A stretch of 64,000 nt of DNA, from NCBI GenBank assembly GCA_046351595.1, contig JAXLYE010000003.1, positions 682,001-746,000 on the forward strand, written 5' to 3'. Shown here one piece after another: positions 18,185 to 27,438 of this stretch. The stretch comes from JAXLYE01 sp046351595. GTDB lineage: Bacteria > Myxococcota_A > Polyangia > Palsa-1104 > JAEUJZ01. The translations under genes were made by a program, and so were the position numbers. Under the pieces are notes generated by a model. That model was given only the letters and a program-made list of their open reading frames with translations. It made no database searches and was not told the origin of the DNA. Position 1 is the first letter of the stretch. Each line of letters begins with the position of its first letter.

Positions 18185-18522
18185 AGCTGCACAGATCCTG
18201 TCCGCAGACTCCCTGAAGGCCGGGAGTCTGGGCCACGCCTCCGAGGCTGCCCATATCTTGCCCACACCTTGCCCAGAGCGCTGAGCGTCGCTGCCCATAC
18301 CTGCCCATGGGCAAGGTATGGGCAGGCATGCCGCAGATCCCGCCCTTGCCAAAGGCCGCCGTCGCTGGGCGACCGCAACTCGGCTGGCACAGCCGATGCA
18401 GAAGGCGGTATGGGCTACGTACACACCGCCTGAAGTCTCGCCGTCGAGGCGTGTTCCGGAATTGGCTGGCTTTGTGCGGTGAGACACAGGACTATTGAGA
18501 CGCTGACCAGAGAGGAAGACGC
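18185..18522. other. Intergenic region with TGCCCA repeats and inverted repeat
   Basis: No gene is seen. Several TGCCCA hexamers occur between 18248 and 18324, and 18292-18324 forms a near-perfect inverted repeat (tgcccatacc ... ggtatgggca) around the core tgcccatgggca. It sits near the left end of the insertion and could be a hairpin or protein-binding site. Confidence 0.5.
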
Positions 18523-19692
18523 ATGAAGACGCGCTGGTTCGGGGGAATCGCGCTGCTTGTGACCCTGCTGGGAGGGCCGACGCCCGCCGTAAAGGCGGAT
18601 GATGAATCAGACATCCGCGATCGGGTGGGCCGCATCAACGACGCGCTTGTCCGGATCAAGGACGATCTGTACGGGCTGCAGGAGAACAGATCGTCTTCTG
18701 CGATTGACCGGGTCCGAGGTGTCACGGAGCAGGCCAAGCAGGTACGGGAGTGGGCAAGAGAGCTCGCCGGCAAGCACCCGTCGAGCGAGCCGGCACGGAC
18801 CATGGCCGAGCGCTACCCGGACTCTGTCGAACGATTCCTTCGCGCGGCCGAAGTCCTCATGGAGATGACCAAGACCCATGTTCGGCAGTATGAGTCCTCT
18901 CTGGATCGCCGCTGCGACGACGCAGAGGGGAAGCTGAAGGACGAGGTCGGGCGGTATCTGGACCATAACGATCCGGAGGGCCTGCAGAAGATTCCCGAGT
19001 ACGCAGAGCAGCTCGGCGCTCCGCTCCAGCGCGAGCTGGAAGAGGCGGATCGTATGCGGAGCAACATGTCCAGCTGGAAGTCGGCGGCCCGCGACTTCTC
19101 CGAGAGCCACGAGCGCTGGTCCGACGTCCGCGAGCGGCTGCACAGCGTCAGCGAGGCGATCTACAGCCGCTGGGATCAGTCCCGCGAAGAGGCGCACCGT
19201 CGCTGCGACGAGCTGGCCAAGCAGAGACAGCACCACCGGGTCCAGGAGGCGCTCACGCGGCTCGGGCAGAGTGCGAGTACTCGCGAGCAGCTCATGCGAG
19301 AGATGGACGAGTACCTGGAGCGGATCGCGGGCCTGCTGCGCGAGTTGCCGGAGCGGCACGATGAGTCGGGGATTACGACTGCTGTCGAACTAGCGGACAA
19401 GCTTTCGGACGCGCTGAACAAGCTCGGCTATGCCAAAGGTAAGGAGCGGAGAGCGGAGGAGATAGTCAACCGCTGGCCCAGCTACCTAGAGCGTTACCGC
19501 TCCGCTGCTCAGTCACTTAAAAAGCTTAAAGAGTATCAATATACACTCGATCATGCCCCGGAGGTCTGCGCAAACAGGAAGTCGGCTCTACTTGGCATCC
19601 TCGCCCTCTCTGAAATTGGAAAGGGACAAGAGGCCAAGAGCTTGGCGACGGAAATTTGGCGACAATATATCCGAACGGCTTCGCCAAGCTGA
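18523..19692 (+). CDS. Exported helical (coiled-coil) protein, N-terminal part
   Basis: 389 codons from the ATG at 18523 (agaggaag upstream). A signal peptide (WFGGIALLVTLLGGPTPAVKA) precedes a long charged helical sequence with an internal repeat: the segment LQRELEEADRMRSNMSSWKS ... VSEAIYSRW recurs later as ISERLRQADQAKSKVERL ... ASRIYSYW. The recurrence lies in the +1 frame, which shows that the reading frame is broken near 19651-19657 (gaaattt). Removing one A restores a single protein of about 558 residues ending at 20200. No known family was recognised. GC content drops toward the 3' end, in keeping with horizontal transfer. Confidence 0.7.
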   Translation: MKTRWFGGIALLVTLLGGPTPAVKADDESDIRDRVGRINDALVRIKDDLYGLQENRSSSAIDRVRGVTEQAKQVREWARELAGKHPSSEPARTMAERYPDSVERFLRAAEVLMEMTKTHVRQYESSLDRRCDDAEGKLKDEVGRYLDHNDPEGLQKIPEYAEQLGAPLQRELEEADRMRSNMSSWKSAARDFSESHERWSDVRERLHSVSEAIYSRWDQSREEAHRRCDELAKQRQHHRVQEALTRLGQSASTREQLMREMDEYLERIAGLLRELPERHDESGITTAVELADKLSDALNKLGYAKGKERRAEEIVNRWPSYLERYRSAAQSLKKLKEYQYTLDHAPEVCANRKSALLGILALSEIGKGQEAKSLATEIWRQYIRTASPS

Positions 19693-20200
19693 TCAGGCCA
19701 AATCGAAGGTCGAACGCCTGCGAGACGAAGCGCAACACATTTCAATTGATGACGGCAAGTGGCGCAAGGTCTCAGGAAACCTCAGCGAGGCAGCCAGCCG
19801 AATATACAGCTACTGGACGCAGGCCTTAACCAAGGCTCACGATGTCTGTGGTCAGCTAGCTCTCGGTCTGAACAGTTCTTATATGAGAGAAGGAATGGCA
19901 ATCAGCCAAGAGACAAGGAGGATGTCAGACTGCACAGTTCCTGAACACGACGTACTGCAAGGAGACGTCATTGGAAAGTGTAAGCCTGGCACCTCAACGA
20001 AGTGCGGGACAACCAACGACTGCGGTGAGATGCGCATGCGTCTGGAGTTGGCTGAGAGATGCAAAGTTTCAAGAGAAAGAATTAATAAGTTTTGTTTTGC
20101 AGAGGGCGATCCAGGACACAAAAAATCAGTAGAGCAGGTCGTTACAATCATAGAAGACTGTAAAAGCAGAATAGCGAATCCGCGTTATCGGTGCCAGTAG
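19655..20200 (+). pseudogene. Frameshifted C-terminal part of the exported helical protein
   Basis: 182 codons that continue the 18523 gene after a one-base shift in gaaattt. There is no convincing start or ribosome-binding site of its own. It contains the second copy of the internal helical repeat and then a Cys-rich tail (several Cys between about 19930 and 20195, ending in NPRYRCQ). Either the gene is newly inactivated, or the shift is a sequencing error or programmed slippage. Confidence 0.65.
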
Positions 20201-20227
20201 TCTAGATCCATAAGAGGTTTGCGGCCC

Positions 20228-20980
20228 ATGAATCGACAGGAAGAGGTCAACGCCATCAAGAAGGCCATCGTTGAGGCATTTGCAGACGCCGCTGCGCCTG
20301 GTGAGGAAGATATCGCACCGCACGGTTGCGGGGAGTGCCAGCGCGTTCGCGATGACCTGAAAGGCCACCACTGGCAGGCACTGCCTGACGACATTCTTGA
20401 GTATCATCACGACAGCCTCCCGCTGCTTGGGCCGAGAGCGTTCTGCTTTTTCCTGCCTGCTTACCTGCTTGCGGCGCTCAAGGAGTCAGATCCATGGGGA
20501 TTTGATTCAATCGTAATTTTCAATCTGACTCCGCCTGAAACTCTGGATAGAGAGGAGATTTCTTGGTTCCTAGAGAGAGTACAAGGATTCAGCTCTGCGC
20601 AGATTGCATCAATTTTTTCATTTTTACATTATCTGCAAGAGGGAGACGATGAGGTCTGTGCAGATCGGGCTCGATATGCTCTCGAGCGTTACTGGGGTGC
20701 GGCTGCACAGGGGAATCCGCCTGGCGCTACCGAGCTCACTCCGCCTCCTGGAGAAGGTGAAACCTGGGTCCGTATGCCGAGTCTGATCGGCAAGAAAGCC
20801 GCAGATGTAGCGGCGGTGCTATCGACGCTTGGGCTAAAGAGCGTAAAAACGGTTGTAGAACCTCAGTACCCTCACAGCTCAGTCGAGCCTGGGACAATTC
20901 TCACAACGTCCCCACGACCCGGAGAGCTGGCCAGGTTCGACAGAGAGCTGACCCTGTATATCGGTGGTCCCATTCAGTAA
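20228..20980 (+). CDS. DUF6714-like protein with C-terminal PASTA domain
   Basis: About 250 residues. The ATG at 20228 has aagagg 10 nt upstream. The N-terminal ~160 residues (RAFCFFLPAYLLAALKES, FDSIVIFNL, EEISWFLERVQGFSSAQIASIFSFL) resemble small proteins of the DUF6714 type, which have no known function; this is by pattern only. The last ~75 residues are a PASTA domain (VRMPSLIGKKAADVAAVLSTLGLK ... VEPGTILTTSPRPGE), a fold known for peptidoglycan or beta-lactam binding in kinases and penicillin-binding proteins. There is no signal peptide, so it may be cytoplasmic, which is odd for PASTA. Confidence 0.65.
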   Translation: MNRQEEVNAIKKAIVEAFADAAAPGEEDIAPHGCGECQRVRDDLKGHHWQALPDDILEYHHDSLPLLGPRAFCFFLPAYLLAALKESDPWGFDSIVIFNLTPPETLDREEISWFLERVQGFSSAQIASIFSFLHYLQEGDDEVCADRARYALERYWGAAAQGNPPGATELTPPPGEGETWVRMPSLIGKKAADVAAVLSTLGLKSVKTVVEPQYPHSSVEPGTILTTSPRPGELARFDRELTLYIGGPIQ

Positions 20981-20982
20981 CA

Positions 20983-21100
20983 CCTGAGTTTGAGAAGCTC
21001 CAAGCGGAGCGGGCCGCGTATGAAGCCGCGTGGGCGGACTACCGAGAGAATCCATTTTTGCCAAACGGCGAAAAGAAGCGACCACCGCCATTTTTCTAGG
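20983..21100 (+). pseudogene. C-terminal gene remnant
   Basis: An open frame without a start reads PEFEKLQAERAAYEAAWADY and ends NGEKKRPPPFF before a TAG at 21098. Its helical, charged composition is protein-like, and the final residues resemble those of the next gene (EKPRPANFF). It is probably the tail of a lost gene, or of the preceding one after a frameshift. Confidence 0.45.
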
Positions 21101-21110
21101 GAGAAATCTC

Positions 21111-21779
21111 ATGCAGAGCTTCTTATGGTGGGCGCGAACCAGCGCGCTGCCTGTTCTATCGATCTGGATTCTCGGCTGCTCTATGCTGTCGGGCGTGCCT
21201 GGCATGCCCCAGATCCCCGTCGCCGCGCTGGCCAACGTAGAGATGCCAGAAGTCCGGGGGCTGCCTCGCGCTGAAGCAGAGACGCGCATCACCACCGCCG
21301 GGTACCTCGGCTCGGTGGACTGGCGAGAGAAGGAATGCGGCCTGCAGCCGGGGATCGTGTGCGACACGATGCCGGTATCAGGCGTGACGATCCCGCAAGG
21401 GACTACGATCCGGGTCAATGTTCAGCAGGCCGTGCAGGCTACGCAGTCCGCTCCTCCTGGTCTTCAGGATGCGGCCGTGCAGATGCCAGATCTGGTCGGC
21501 AAGCCTGTCGCCGAGGCTCGCCAGGTTTTTGCGCGGCAGGGGATCTCGCGTGTTCGGTACGAAGAGGTGATGCGCACCGGATGTGCCGCAGAGACAGTCT
21601 GCGAGACGCGGACCAAGGCAGGGGAGCGGATCCTGAAGACCGAGGAGCAGCAGGTGTACGTGGGGAAGGCGGCTGCGTCGGCAGTGCCGGCGTCGTCGCA
21701 GTCCAAGCCTGCTGCGCCGGCGGCCTCTGAAGCGAAGAAGCCACCGCCCGAAAAGCCCAGGCCTGCCAACTTCTTCTGA
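21111..21779 (+). CDS. Lipoprotein with two PASTA-like domains
   Basis: About 222 residues from the ATG at 21111, with agggaga 6 nt upstream. A hydrophobic N-terminus ends in SIWILGCS, a lipobox. Two PASTA-like units follow: MPEVRGLPRAEAETRITTAG and MPDLVGKPVAEARQVFARQG, each with a Cys pair (CGLQPGIVC; CAAETVC) that could form a disulphide. The tail is Lys/Pro/Ala-rich. Envelope location is likely, perhaps on peptidoglycan. It follows another PASTA gene in the same direction. Role unknown. Confidence 0.7.
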   Translation: MQSFLWWARTSALPVLSIWILGCSMLSGVPGMPQIPVAALANVEMPEVRGLPRAEAETRITTAGYLGSVDWREKECGLQPGIVCDTMPVSGVTIPQGTTIRVNVQQAVQATQSAPPGLQDAAVQMPDLVGKPVAEARQVFARQGISRVRYEEVMRTGCAAETVCETRTKAGERILKTEEQQVYVGKAAASAVPASSQSKPAAPAASEAKKPPPEKPRPANFF

Positions 21780-21854
21780 GGATCGTCCATAGGCTCGTGA
21801 TGAACGTGTCTCGACAAACGCGCGGGTTTGAATGGTAGGAACCTGCTGTAGGGA

Positions 21855-22505
21855 TCAGAGCGACCACGAGCCGGCTCGAAGCAAGCGCTCTCTCCATCGC
21901 CTTCCCAGCAGGTCTCTCAAGTCGTTCGCAGGCAGTACTTCTCCCCGACCGCGGCGCTCATCCCAGAACATCACCGCCAGCTCGGCATCCAGGCCAAAGG
22001 CCGTCGGGCTCTGGTCCGGGTAGTGCTCGCGCCAGCGGCCCGGGGTGCCGGCCAGGCCGAAGCCCTCCGTTGGGCGTGCCGCCAGGCGGATCTCGGCGCC
22101 AGGCAACACGTCGAAGCCACCGTGTGCGCGCGGCACCAGCACATGTGCCAGGGAGGCGGCGCGCCCGGCCAGAAATCCGTACAGCTCGCAGGTTCGGAAC
22201 CGGGTACTTCTCCCATTGTCTTGATCGGAAGATGCGACCGGCGTCGGCAGGTTGGTCGGCGAGCTGATCGCGATGAGCGGATCTGCTCTCGATTGTAGAT
22301 CGTCCTCATGTGCAGACGCCGAGGGAGCGGGAGCGGGAGCGGGAGCGCTCGGCGCTGATAGCGCCGGTTCGAGCAGTGCTGCTGTGATGCTGTTCGAGCC
22401 CGATGAAGCAGTCCTCGTAGCCGCGGGCGGCTCGGCTGGCTGGGCCGTTCCGTCCGAAGGCAGCGCCGCAGTGTCCTGTTCCTGTCGCGTTCTGTCGCGC
22501 GTCAC
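21855..22505 (-). CDS. Hypothetical protein, possibly 5'-truncated
   Basis: 216 codons from a weak GTG at 22505. The first ~100 residues are Ser/Ala/Pro-rich and probably disordered. The C-terminal ~110 (CELYGFLAGRAASLAHVLVP ... AFGLDAELAVMFWDERRGRG) look like a folded domain of unknown family. The open frame extends upstream without an ATG to beyond 22560, where the plus-strand gene at 22694 also lacks its beginning, so both may have been cut by one rearrangement. Low certainty. Confidence 0.4.
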   Translation of the reverse strand: MTRDRTRQEQDTAALPSDGTAQPAEPPAATRTASSGSNSITAALLEPALSAPSAPAPAPAPSASAHEDDLQSRADPLIAISSPTNLPTPVASSDQDNGRSTRFRTCELYGFLAGRAASLAHVLVPRAHGGFDVLPGAEIRLAARPTEGFGLAGTPGRWREHYPDQSPTAFGLDAELAVMFWDERRGRGEVLPANDLRDLLGRRWRERLLRAGSWSL

Positions 22506-22693
22506 AGGATCTGCGTGCTCTGCCGGGACCTGGATATCTTTGACTTCGTTCTGCAGTTGCGTAGTCGGGCTACCCGGCGCCGCTGTCGCTGCCTCTGCGG
22601 CGGGCCAGCGCAGCGGTCGAAAAGCTGCCGCCCCCCGAGCGGGCTGCTTACGAGCAGATCTACGGCGCGGCCGAGAACGCCGCCCAGCAGGTC

Positions 22694-24241
22694 ATGCTCG
22701 AGCGCGCCGTGGCCGCCGGTCGCTCCGTTGAGGAGATCCGGACCCTGGCCAGCCAGATGCACGGCAAGACCGAAGCGCAGCTCCTCAAGGAGTTCACCGG
22801 CCACGGCATGTATCAGCACTTCATGGAGAGCTGCGTTCCCGCTTCGTTCCAGATCGCGCGGGCGGAGCTCGATCCGATCTATGCGGCCCAGATGCGCGCG
22901 GATCCGGTGGCCATGGCCCGAGAGCAGGCTGCCGCGCTGCAGGCCACCGGCGGTCGGCGTGCGCAGCGCGGCCAGCGGGGAGACAGCGCGTTCGACGGCT
23001 CGCCGGCAATCAGCGAGACGCGGCAGGCCAACCCAGCGCTCGAGGGCTTTTACCAAGACCCGGCGAACTTCAGCATGCAGGGCTCCAGCGGCATTGAGCC
23101 GAGCCTGATGCCAGGAACCGCGCCGCACTCCGGGCTCGAGTCAGCCGCCGGGCAGCGCTACGGGGTCCACACCCGCGACGACCTGCACTTCCAGAATCCG
23201 GGCGCCGGGCAGTTCAGCCCCGATAAGCTCCCGCATGCGTCCATCCAGGCAGCGGTAGAGCGGGGGCTCCCGGTTCCGGTAAGCAGCGCAGTCCTGGGCA
23301 CGGGCCACGAGCAGGTGATCATCGGCATGAGCCAGCACAAGGGCGAGCTGCATTACCACATGCACGACCCGATGAGCGGCCGGGTCACCAAGCTGCCGGC
23401 GAGCTTCTTCGATCTGTCACCCAACCTGGGATTCACCACGGTCGCGCTGCCTGAGACCCATGTATCGTCGACAAGCAGCCGTCGCCCGAGCGCTCCTGAC
23501 ACCGCGCACACAGGGCCGACCAAGACCGGCGGCACGATGCCTCCGGAGTCGGACCATCATAACGAGAACAGCCCCGCCCAATCTGGTACGGAACCGGTCA
23601 GCCTGGGTCCGAAGGGTGTGGCGGAGGACGCAACCTCACAATCCCAACAAGAGGACGGCGCCAAGCCTACGCATCCGAGCGAGCAAGCTTCGCCCGACGG
23701 TCAGATCGGCACGGGCCCACAGGCTGCGGCGACCCACCGCACCGACGAGGCCTGGCGACAGGCCAAGACCCCGACGGAGCTCGCGGACACGATTGGCCAG
23801 GACTTCAAGGCGAGCCCTTTGCGGCAGGAATACGAAGGCCGCGTTCGGGCACTGGCCATAGAGAGCGAGCAGCTGATCCAGGCGGCTCATGGCGACCCGC
23901 AGAAGCTCGAGGCGGCGGCTCGGTATATCGCAGAGAGGCGCATCAACCTGAGCGCAGAGTACAAGCACATGACTCCGGAGCCGCTCCGCGACTACATCTT
24001 CGAGGTCAACCGCAGCCGCTACGATACCGAGTGGGGCCCGAGCTTCGACTTCCTGATGAAGAAGTACAGCGGAGACTTCGAGACGATCATCCGCAAGGCG
24101 GCGACTCCCAACGCCAACGTCGACAAGCTGCTCGGCGGGTTCAGGGGGTGGATCCTAAAGAACGGCAGCCGCTACACGACCGACACTCCAGAGAATGCGG
24201 AAGCTCCGGAAAAGGCCAGCCCCTCCGAAAAGGGCGCCTAG
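22694..24241 (+). CDS. Effector-like protein with papain-like (C39-type) segment, 5'-truncated
   Basis: 515 residues from the first ATG, but the same frame is open and protein-like back to 22565 (KLPPPERAAYEQIYGAAENA), just after a TAG, with no ATG, GTG or TTG. The original start is probably lost. Residues about 155-255 contain ERGLPVPVSSAVLGTGHEQV and HYHMHDPMSGRVTKLPASFF, a His...Asp arrangement like the C39/papain-like peptidase half; no catalytic Cys is obvious. A disordered Ser/Pro/Gln linker leads to a basic helical C-terminal region (EWGPSFDFLMKKYSGDFETI). The layout suits a polymorphic toxin or secreted effector. The small gene at 24257 could be its partner. Inference only. Confidence 0.55.
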   Translation: MLERAVAAGRSVEEIRTLASQMHGKTEAQLLKEFTGHGMYQHFMESCVPASFQIARAELDPIYAAQMRADPVAMAREQAAALQATGGRRAQRGQRGDSAFDGSPAISETRQANPALEGFYQDPANFSMQGSSGIEPSLMPGTAPHSGLESAAGQRYGVHTRDDLHFQNPGAGQFSPDKLPHASIQAAVERGLPVPVSSAVLGTGHEQVIIGMSQHKGELHYHMHDPMSGRVTKLPASFFDLSPNLGFTTVALPETHVSSTSSRRPSAPDTAHTGPTKTGGTMPPESDHHNENSPAQSGTEPVSLGPKGVAEDATSQSQQEDGAKPTHPSEQASPDGQIGTGPQAAATHRTDEAWRQAKTPTELADTIGQDFKASPLRQEYEGRVRALAIESEQLIQAAHGDPQKLEAAARYIAERRINLSAEYKHMTPEPLRDYIFEVNRSRYDTEWGPSFDFLMKKYSGDFETIIRKAATPNANVDKLLGGFRGWILKNGSRYTTDTPENAEAPEKASPSEKGA

Positions 24242-24256
24242 GATACTATCTCGACC

Positions 24257-24718
24257 ATGAGCCTCCTCTACCTGCAGCATCACGACTCTGCGAAGCTCGC
24301 GCTTACGTACGACAGTGTCACCGGAGGACACCAAGAAGTCCTGCGCAGCGCGGACCTGCCCGAGAGCAAGCTGGCGCGCGGCTTCTACGTCTCGGCGGGC
24401 GGGACCTTTGTGGGAGTCTATGCTTCCGACAAAGGACCGATCTGTTTTCACGGTCGGACGCGCTACCGACTCGCCGAGCCCGGGTACCAGGCCGATCTAT
24501 CGTCGACGCCAGAGCAGGGGCGCACGTTCACCCTGCGGCGCGATCAGGAGGAGCTGTTCCGCATTCACTACGCACCCCCGGCGGCGCTCGGCTCCCCGTA
24601 CTGGGCCGATGACGACGAGGAGTTCAACGACTTCTTCGCGTGGCTGAAGGGCAACCTGGGCACCCCGAAGTTCTTCAGCTACTACACGGACCCCAGCGTC
24701 GCTGCGCCGACGCCCTGA
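24257..24718 (+). CDS. Hypothetical protein, possible immunity or chaperone partner
   Basis: 153 residues, starting 15 nt after the stop of the effector-like gene in the same direction. It is predicted to be soluble and acidic at the C-terminus (WADDDEEFNDFFAWLKGNL), with many beta-type segments (LARGFYVSAGGTFVGVYASD). No family was recognised. A small acidic gene directly after a putative effector is the usual place of an immunity protein or chaperone; this is positional inference. Confidence 0.6.
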   Translation: MSLLYLQHHDSAKLALTYDSVTGGHQEVLRSADLPESKLARGFYVSAGGTFVGVYASDKGPICFHGRTRYRLAEPGYQADLSSTPEQGRTFTLRRDQEELFRIHYAPPAALGSPYWADDDEEFNDFFAWLKGNLGTPKFFSYYTDPSVAAPTP

Positions 24719-24729
24719 TGCCTGGGCAC

Positions 24730-25581
24730 TCAGATCCGATCGAAAGAATCGAAGCCCTCTGTCGTGACTACCAGGACATCGATGCGGCTGATCAGGCGGC
24801 TGAACTCGTCCAGCGAGACGGTGTGGCTGGTGCCGGAGATGGGATCGAAGAAGACGTAGCTCTCGCGCTCCGGCTCGGCGCCGGCGATCAGCCAGGACTG
24901 CTCCTTGGTACCGACGAAAGACGGGACACCCTGCTCGATGGCGGCGACGAGCTCCTGCATGAGCGCGACGTCATCGGGTTGCAAGCGAACACACCGCTGC
25001 ATCTGCGAGAGGGCCGCCATCATCGCATCCGTGATCATCGGCCCGCAGTATGTCTTCCCCGCAGCCCCGTACGTCCGCTTGCGTGCGTCTAACACCGCCG
25101 AGGAGCGAGGACGGAGGGCGCGCGGCGTGGGATCTGCGGTGAGCTTGTGCGACAGCCCAAACAGAGTGCCGTGGAACCGATAGGCGTAGACCGTAGCGCG
25201 GAGCAGCAGGCCATAGTTCCGGACGAGCTGCGAACGCCGCCGCGGGTCGGAGTCGGCCAGCGCCTCGCTTCCGAGCTTCTGCAGCGCAAGAAGAACCTCC
25301 CCCTTGAACCCGATCGCCGCAAAGCGCGCGGTGGCTGCTGGGGGCGGCAGGGCGCGCGCGGCTTGCCATTCCGTGAAGGCGCTCTCGAGGTCGCGCAGGC
25401 GGACCTGAGGTTCGGAAAGGAGCTGGCGCGAGAGCCGAAGCGCACAAAGCAGCCCCGCATGGCGCCACTCGTCCGCGAGCCAGCGCAGGTTCAGGATCTC
25501 GGCGGGCGGCTTCGCCTCCGGGTTGGGCAGATTCACGGTCTGGTCCGGCGACCCCGAGGGCGAGGCTGTACCGTTGTGCAT
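24730..25581 (-). CDS. Papain-like-fold protein of unknown function
   Basis: About 283 residues from the ATG at 25581 (the frame runs open to 25689). The C-terminal third has TYCGPMITDAMM, like the Cys-Gly-Pro of C39-type papain-like peptidases, then FVGTKEQSWLIAG and YVFFDPISGTSHTVSL, which match in order the GTGHEQVIIG ... HDPMSGRVTKL of the 22694 protein. The usual catalytic His is replaced here by Lys/Glu, so activity is doubtful. The two proteins are convergent neighbours and seem to share a fold. The N-terminal part is helical and unassigned. Confidence 0.6.
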   Translation of the reverse strand: MHNGTASPSGSPDQTVNLPNPEAKPPAEILNLRWLADEWRHAGLLCALRLSRQLLSEPQVRLRDLESAFTEWQAARALPPPAATARFAAIGFKGEVLLALQKLGSEALADSDPRRRSQLVRNYGLLLRATVYAYRFHGTLFGLSHKLTADPTPRALRPRSSAVLDARKRTYGAAGKTYCGPMITDAMMAALSQMQRCVRLQPDDVALMQELVAAIEQGVPSFVGTKEQSWLIAGAEPERESYVFFDPISGTSHTVSLDEFSRLISRIDVLVVTTEGFDSFDRI

Positions 25582-25636
25582 CGCTTTATTATATATGCGC
25601 GGCCCGCTGGCCTCTACGCTCCGCGGCGCTCCCTGC

Positions 25637-26692
25637 TCAGGGGAGCTCCTCCGACGGAACCTCGTGAGCCAGCTCGGCCTCCAGGACATCTACCGTGGGC
25701 AGGCTGCGATCGAGCGTAGGCGGAAGGGACCGGGTGAGCTGCCAGGCCGCAACCCCGATGGGGCGGTTCGTATCCCGGAGCGCATACTCGACGACAAAAC
25801 GATTCCTGCTCTTGCACAGCAGCAGGCCGATCGTCGGTCCGTCCTTCTCGGCGTCGCGGATCAGATCATCTGCGGCCGCGAGGTAGAAGTTGATCTTGCC
25901 GGCGAACTCGGGCTGGAACGGGCCGGTCTTCAGCTCGACGACGACGTAGCAGCGCAGCTTCAGGTGATAGAAGAGAAGGTCGACGTAGAAGTCTTCGCCT
26001 CCGACGGTGAGCTTGACCTGGCGACCGACGAAGGCGAAGCCTACTCCGAGCTCCAGCAGGAGGTCGGTGATGCGCGTGACGAGGGCGCGCTCAAGCCGCC
26101 GCTCCTTGACCTCGCCCGAGAGGCCGAGGAAGTCGAACAGGTAGGGATCCTTGAGGGTCTGGGCCGCCAGGTCCGACTGCGGCGGCGGCAGCGTGCGCGA
26201 GAAGTTGTGCGCGGCCTGGCCCTTTCGCCGGACGAAGCCGCTCTCGATCTGCATCACCAGGACGTTGCGTGACCACCCGTGCTCGACGGCGGCGCGGGCG
26301 TAGGCGGCGCGCTCGGCGGGGTCTTTCACCTGGTCGAGCAGGACGCAGTTATGGAACCACGGCATCTGTGCAGCAACCTGCTGCACAAACTGCTCGCCGT
26401 CGGTGCCTGGCCATGCCTCGGCGAATGCGCGCATGTACTTGAGGTTGCGTGCCGAGAACCCTTTCATTCCCGGAAACTCGCGCTGCAGGTCGGACGCGAG
26501 CCGGTCAATGACCTTTGCGCCCCAGCCCTCGGCCCGCTGCTGCTCGAGGATGTCGCGACCGATGCCTTAGTCGAACAGCACCAGCTCGCGATTGACAGCG
26601 ACGGCGGCCCGGAGCTGCGCAGTGCGCACGCGCACCTTGAGCTGGGTCAGAAGCTGCGGATAGGCGGCAGGGAGAGCGTCGGACCGAGGCAT
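25637..26692 (-). pseudogene. YhcG/DUF1016-type PD-(D/E)XK nuclease with internal stop
   Basis: The full frame of 352 codons starts at an ATG at 26692 and has one TAA at 26567-26569, in the sequence VNRELVLFD-stop-GIGRDILEQQRAEGWGAK. Relatives read ...YW.IGRDI here, so the stop replaces the conserved Trp. The rest is intact: MKGFSARNLKYMRAFAEAW and the PD-(D/E)XK core FYVDLLFYHLKLRCYVVVELK. YhcG-type proteins occur in genomic islands with restriction-modification and defence genes. A shorter product of 276 residues from the ATG at 26467 remains possible. Confidence 0.8.
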
Positions 26693-26841
26693 GCCGGATC
26701 GCTAGCACAGGATGGAGCAGCCGACACCGGCTATAGCGCCAGTTATCGGCACAGGTTGTCCGCAGTGACAACCCGGCTCTCCGAAAGAGAACCCAACAGC
26801 GCATCGTTCAAGGTATGATGTGCGGGGGGCAAAGCGAGGAC

Positions 26842-27378
26842 ATGAAGGCAAAGACCCTGGGGCAGGCGAAGAACCTCATGCGGCGGGCGCTGGCCGATCT
26901 GATCGATCGGCCGCCTGGAGAGCCGGAGCAGCGACGCCTGCGGGAGTATTTCGAGCATCGGTGCGCCTACTGCTCTGCCGCGGCTGGCTTGCGCGACGGC
27001 CACATCGATCACGCAGAGCCCAAAGGCGGAAACTCTGTCGGGAACCTGCTGCTCGCCTGCAAGATCTGCAACGGCGACGAGAAGCGGGAGATGCACTGGG
27101 AAGAGTTCTTGCAGAGAAAGTGCAGTGCAGACCGCGCCCTCTATGAGCAGCGCTGGAAGCGTATCCGCGCCTGGATGGATGCCAATCCGCGCCCGCCCAA
27201 GGTGAACTCTCCTGAAGTAGAGGTCGCGCTGCAGTCGGCGTACGCTGCGATCGAGACCTTTGCGAAGGCGTACGAAGAAGTCCGCCGGGCCGCTGCAGCC
27301 TCCTCGGGGCGCAGGTCCAGTACACGAGCAGTGCGGCAGGAGCGGGCTGGTGACACCAGTCCCAACTCCCAGACCTGA
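26842..27378 (+). CDS. HNH endonuclease
   Basis: About 178 residues from the ATG at 26842 (an ATG at 26815 is an alternative). The core is CAYCSAAAGLRDGHIDHAEP followed by GGNSVGNLLLACKICN, a zinc-bound HNH site (CxxC, HIDH, N, CxxC) of the type found in HNH nucleases linked to phages, restriction and homing. The remaining helices are unassigned. Its stop is only 60 bp from the right junction of the kinase-splitting insertion, so it might have cut the target site; this is speculation from position. Confidence 0.85.
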   Translation: MKAKTLGQAKNLMRRALADLIDRPPGEPEQRRLREYFEHRCAYCSAAAGLRDGHIDHAEPKGGNSVGNLLLACKICNGDEKREMHWEEFLQRKCSADRALYEQRWKRIRAWMDANPRPPKVNSPEVEVALQSAYAAIETFAKAYEEVRRAAAASSGRRSSTRAVRQERAGDTSPNSQT

Positions 27379-27438
27379 ATCGATCCCCAACCGATCCGCA
27401 CGCCAGCTTCCCCGTCGCCAAAACCCGCCCGGACCTTA

